The notes beneath the pieces were generated by a model, which had not been told where the DNA came from, ran no database searches, and worked only from the letters and a program-made list of their open reading frames with translations. From contig NZ_JBEPIJ010000003.1 in the NCBI RefSeq assembly GCF_040327995.1, positions 124,001 to 188,000 on the forward strand: a stretch of DNA of 64,000 nt, read 5' to 3'. The DNA comes from Solimonas thermocellulolyticum (GTDB lineage: Bacteria; Pseudomonadota; Gammaproteobacteria; Nevskiales; Nevskiaceae). Below, piece after piece: positions 62,802-64,000 of this stretch (position 1 is its first letter; each line of letters starts with the position of its first letter). A program made the translations under genes and the position numbers.

Positions 62802-62831
62802 GCATCGAACGGAGTTCTCCTCCGGTGGGTT

Positions 62832-62861
62832 GGGGCGGACGGCTTTGTCCGCCCCTTTTTT
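62832..62861 (+). terminator. Rho-independent terminator after the first amtB
   Basis: GGGGCGGAC (62832-62840) pairs with GTCCGCCCC (62847-62855), followed by six T. It separates the two glnK-amtB units. Confidence 0.92.
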
Positions 62862-62934
62862 GTGCGCGCAGCTTCGACTTTTGCGAAAACCGGCAATACA
62901 CTCGCCGCCGTAACCGCGGAAGGAACGCTCGCCC

Positions 62935-63273
62935 ATGAAAATGCTGATCGCCATCATCAAGCCCTTCAAGCTCGACGCCGTGCGCGAGGCCCTGGCCGAC
63001 ATCGGCGTGCAGGGCATGACCGTGACCGAGGTGCGCGGGTTTGGCCGGCAAAAGGGGCATACCGAGCTGTACCGAGGCGCCGAGTACACCGTCGATCTGC
63101 TGCCCAAGATCAAGATCGAAGTCGCACTCGCACCGGACATGGTCGACAAGGCGGTGGATGCGATCCTCAAGGCCGCGAAGACCGGCCAGATCGGTGACGG
63201 TAAGATCTTCATCTACGACCTCGAGCAGACCGTGCGCATTCGCACCGGTGAATCCGGCGTCGAAGCGGTTTGA
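62935..63273 (+). CDS. PII signal protein GlnK/GlnB (second copy)
   Basis: This second 112-residue PII protein starts MKMLIAIIKPFKLDAVREAL and has the T-loop GFGRQKGHTELYRGAEYTVD with Tyr51. It differs from the first copy at many surface positions, so it is a diverged paralogue. I see neither an NtrC box nor a sigma-54 element in its leader; a weak sigma-70 pair TTCGAC (62873) and TACACT (62897) with 18-bp spacing is possible. A terminator lies between it and the second amtB. Confidence 0.93.
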   Translation: MKMLIAIIKPFKLDAVREALADIGVQGMTVTEVRGFGRQKGHTELYRGAEYTVDLLPKIKIEVALAPDMVDKAVDAILKAAKTGQIGDGKIFIYDLEQTVRIRTGESGVEAV

Positions 63274-63288
63274 TCGAATCGACGGTGC

Positions 63289-63323
63289 GCCCCCGTTGAA
63301 CGAGACAGCAGCGGGGGCTTTTT
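63289..63323 (+). terminator. Rho-independent terminator between the second glnK and second amtB
   Basis: GCCCCCG (63289-63295) pairs with CGGGGGC (63312-63318), followed by five T. It is only 20 bp before the amtB start, so it may act as an attenuator. Confidence 0.8.
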
Positions 63324-63342
63324 CACGCATGGGGGGAGAGTG

Positions 63343-64000
63343 ATGAGAACAGCCATCGGCGTGCTGACCGGCGTGCTGCCGGCGGCGGCGCTCGCGCAGG
63401 ACGGTATCGATAGCGGCAGCACGGCGTGGATCATGACCAGCTCGGCGCTGGTGTTGTTCATGTCGCTGCCGGGGCTTGCGCTGTTCTACGGCGGTCTGGT
63501 GCGCGCGAAGAACGTGCTCAGCGTGCTGATGCAGTGCTTCGCGATCGTCTGCGTCGTGTCGATTCTCTGGTTCGTCTGCGGCTACAGCCTCGCGTTTGCG
63601 CCCGGCAATGGCTTCATCGGCGGCCTGTCCAAGGCTTTCTTCGCCGGCGTCGCCGAAGGCTCGATGAGCGGCGCGATTCCGGAAACCGCGTTCGCGATGT
63701 TCCAGCTCACCTTCGCCTGCATCACCCCGGCGCTGATCGTCGGCGGCTTCGCCGAGCGTATGCGCTTTTCGGCGATGCTGCTGTTCTCGGTGCTGTGGCT
63801 GTTCGTGGTCTACCTGCCGGTGTGCCACTGGGTCTGGGCGGCCGACGGCTGGCTCTACGCGCGCGGCCTGATCGACTTTGCCGGCGGCACCGTGGTGCAC
63901 ATCACCGCCGGCGTCGCCGCGCTCGTTGCCGCGCTGGTGCTGCGTCCGCGCACGGGCTTTTTGCAGACGCCGATGATGCCGCACAACCTGACCATGACCG
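63343..64000 (+). CDS. Ammonium transporter AmtB (second copy, cut by the window end)
   Basis: The first 219 codons are visible with no stop. The protein starts MRTAIGVLTGVLPAAALAQD, a signal peptide, then WIMTSSALVLFMSLPGLALF and the first conserved Amt helices. The first pore histidine is in GGTVVHITAGVAAL. The short N-terminus differs clearly from the first copy and resembles E. coli AmtB. ATG 63343 has a good GGGGAGAG ribosome site. The C-terminus lies beyond base 64000. Confidence 0.93.
   Translation, partial: MRTAIGVLTGVLPAAALAQDGIDSGSTAWIMTSSALVLFMSLPGLALFYGGLVRAKNVLSVLMQCFAIVCVVSILWFVCGYSLAFAPGNGFIGGLSKAFFAGVAEGSMSGAIPETAFAMFQLTFACITPALIVGGFAERMRFSAMLLFSVLWLFVVYLPVCHWVWAADGWLYARGLIDFAGGTVVHITAGVAALVAALVLRPRTGFLQTPMMPHNLTMT

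Noticed and set aside
62802..62934. NtrC box or sigma-54 promoter before the second glnK
   Set aside because: No TGCACC arm pair and no GG-N10-GC element with the right context were found in this leader.

Overview
The window is 64 kb of high-GC, gene-dense DNA from a gammaproteobacterium. The evidence is the atpIBEFHAGDC order followed by glmU and glmS, a divergent metR/metE pair, the tesA/ybbA-ybbP block, comM and ubiK beside a GlnK-AmtB locus, and a lexA-imuA-imuB-dnaE2 cassette with CTGT-N8-ACAG LexA boxes. The mixture best fits the Nevskiales/Xanthomonadales/Chromatiales neighbourhood. I cannot assign a genus, and no rRNA or tRNA gene was found.

Layout. (1) 1-12.3 kb: the complete F1Fo ATP synthase operon, then glmU and glmS (UDP-GlcNAc supply), with a small antisense pair (XdhC-like, MocA-like) for molybdenum cofactor maturation between them. 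(2) 12.3-16.6 kb: a sulfide detoxification module. A type II-like sulfide:quinone oxidoreductase is divergent from an ETHE1-type persulfide dioxygenase, a PsiE-family membrane protein and a SulP anion permease. A perfect palindrome sits in the spacer of the promoter between them. (3) 16.7-26.0 kb: an unusual type I restriction-modification locus. In transcription order it is hsdM, fic, hsdM 3' remnant, hsdS, hsdR 5' remnant, DUF4143 ATPase, hsdR. The hsdS gene keeps its native junctions to the two remnants, as if it came in as a specificity cassette or as if two accessory genes were built in around it. (4) 26.2-32.3 kb: the SOS mutagenesis cassette. (5) 32.3-36.8 kb: metR/metE and a zinc alcohol dehydrogenase, then a decayed VapC toxin gene. 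(6) 37.2-43.9 kb: a minus-strand cluster of an alpha/beta hydrolase, a secreted lipoprotein hydrolase, an acyl-CoA ligase, a TonB-dependent receptor and a TetR regulator, probably for uptake and activation of an ester or fatty-acid-like substrate. (7) 44.0-48.6 kb: an ArsC-family protein, then a membrane-lipid cluster (FAD oxidoreductase, DUF1365, cyclopropane-fatty-acid synthase-like methyltransferase, two small membrane proteins). (8) 48.7-57.8 kb: tesA divergent from ybbA-ybbP, an SH3-domain protein, an MBL hydrolase, a coiled-coil HTH protein, a CvrA-like K+/H+ antiporter and a membrane-anchored cytochrome c5. (9) 57.8-64.0 kb: a nitrogen-regulated region with a TorF-family porin, comM, ubiK, glnK-amtB, and a second glnK-amtB whose amtB runs off the end. 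Near-identical NtrC-type boxes and sigma-54 promoters precede the porin and the first glnK, so the porin appears to belong to the nitrogen regulon.

The most distinctive region is the mosaic type I restriction locus with its Fic and DUF4143 passengers, their own repeat or palindrome control sequences, and the two gene-end remnants that bracket hsdS. Next are the NtrC/sigma-54 control of the TorF porin and the operator-in-spacer promoter of the sulfide module.
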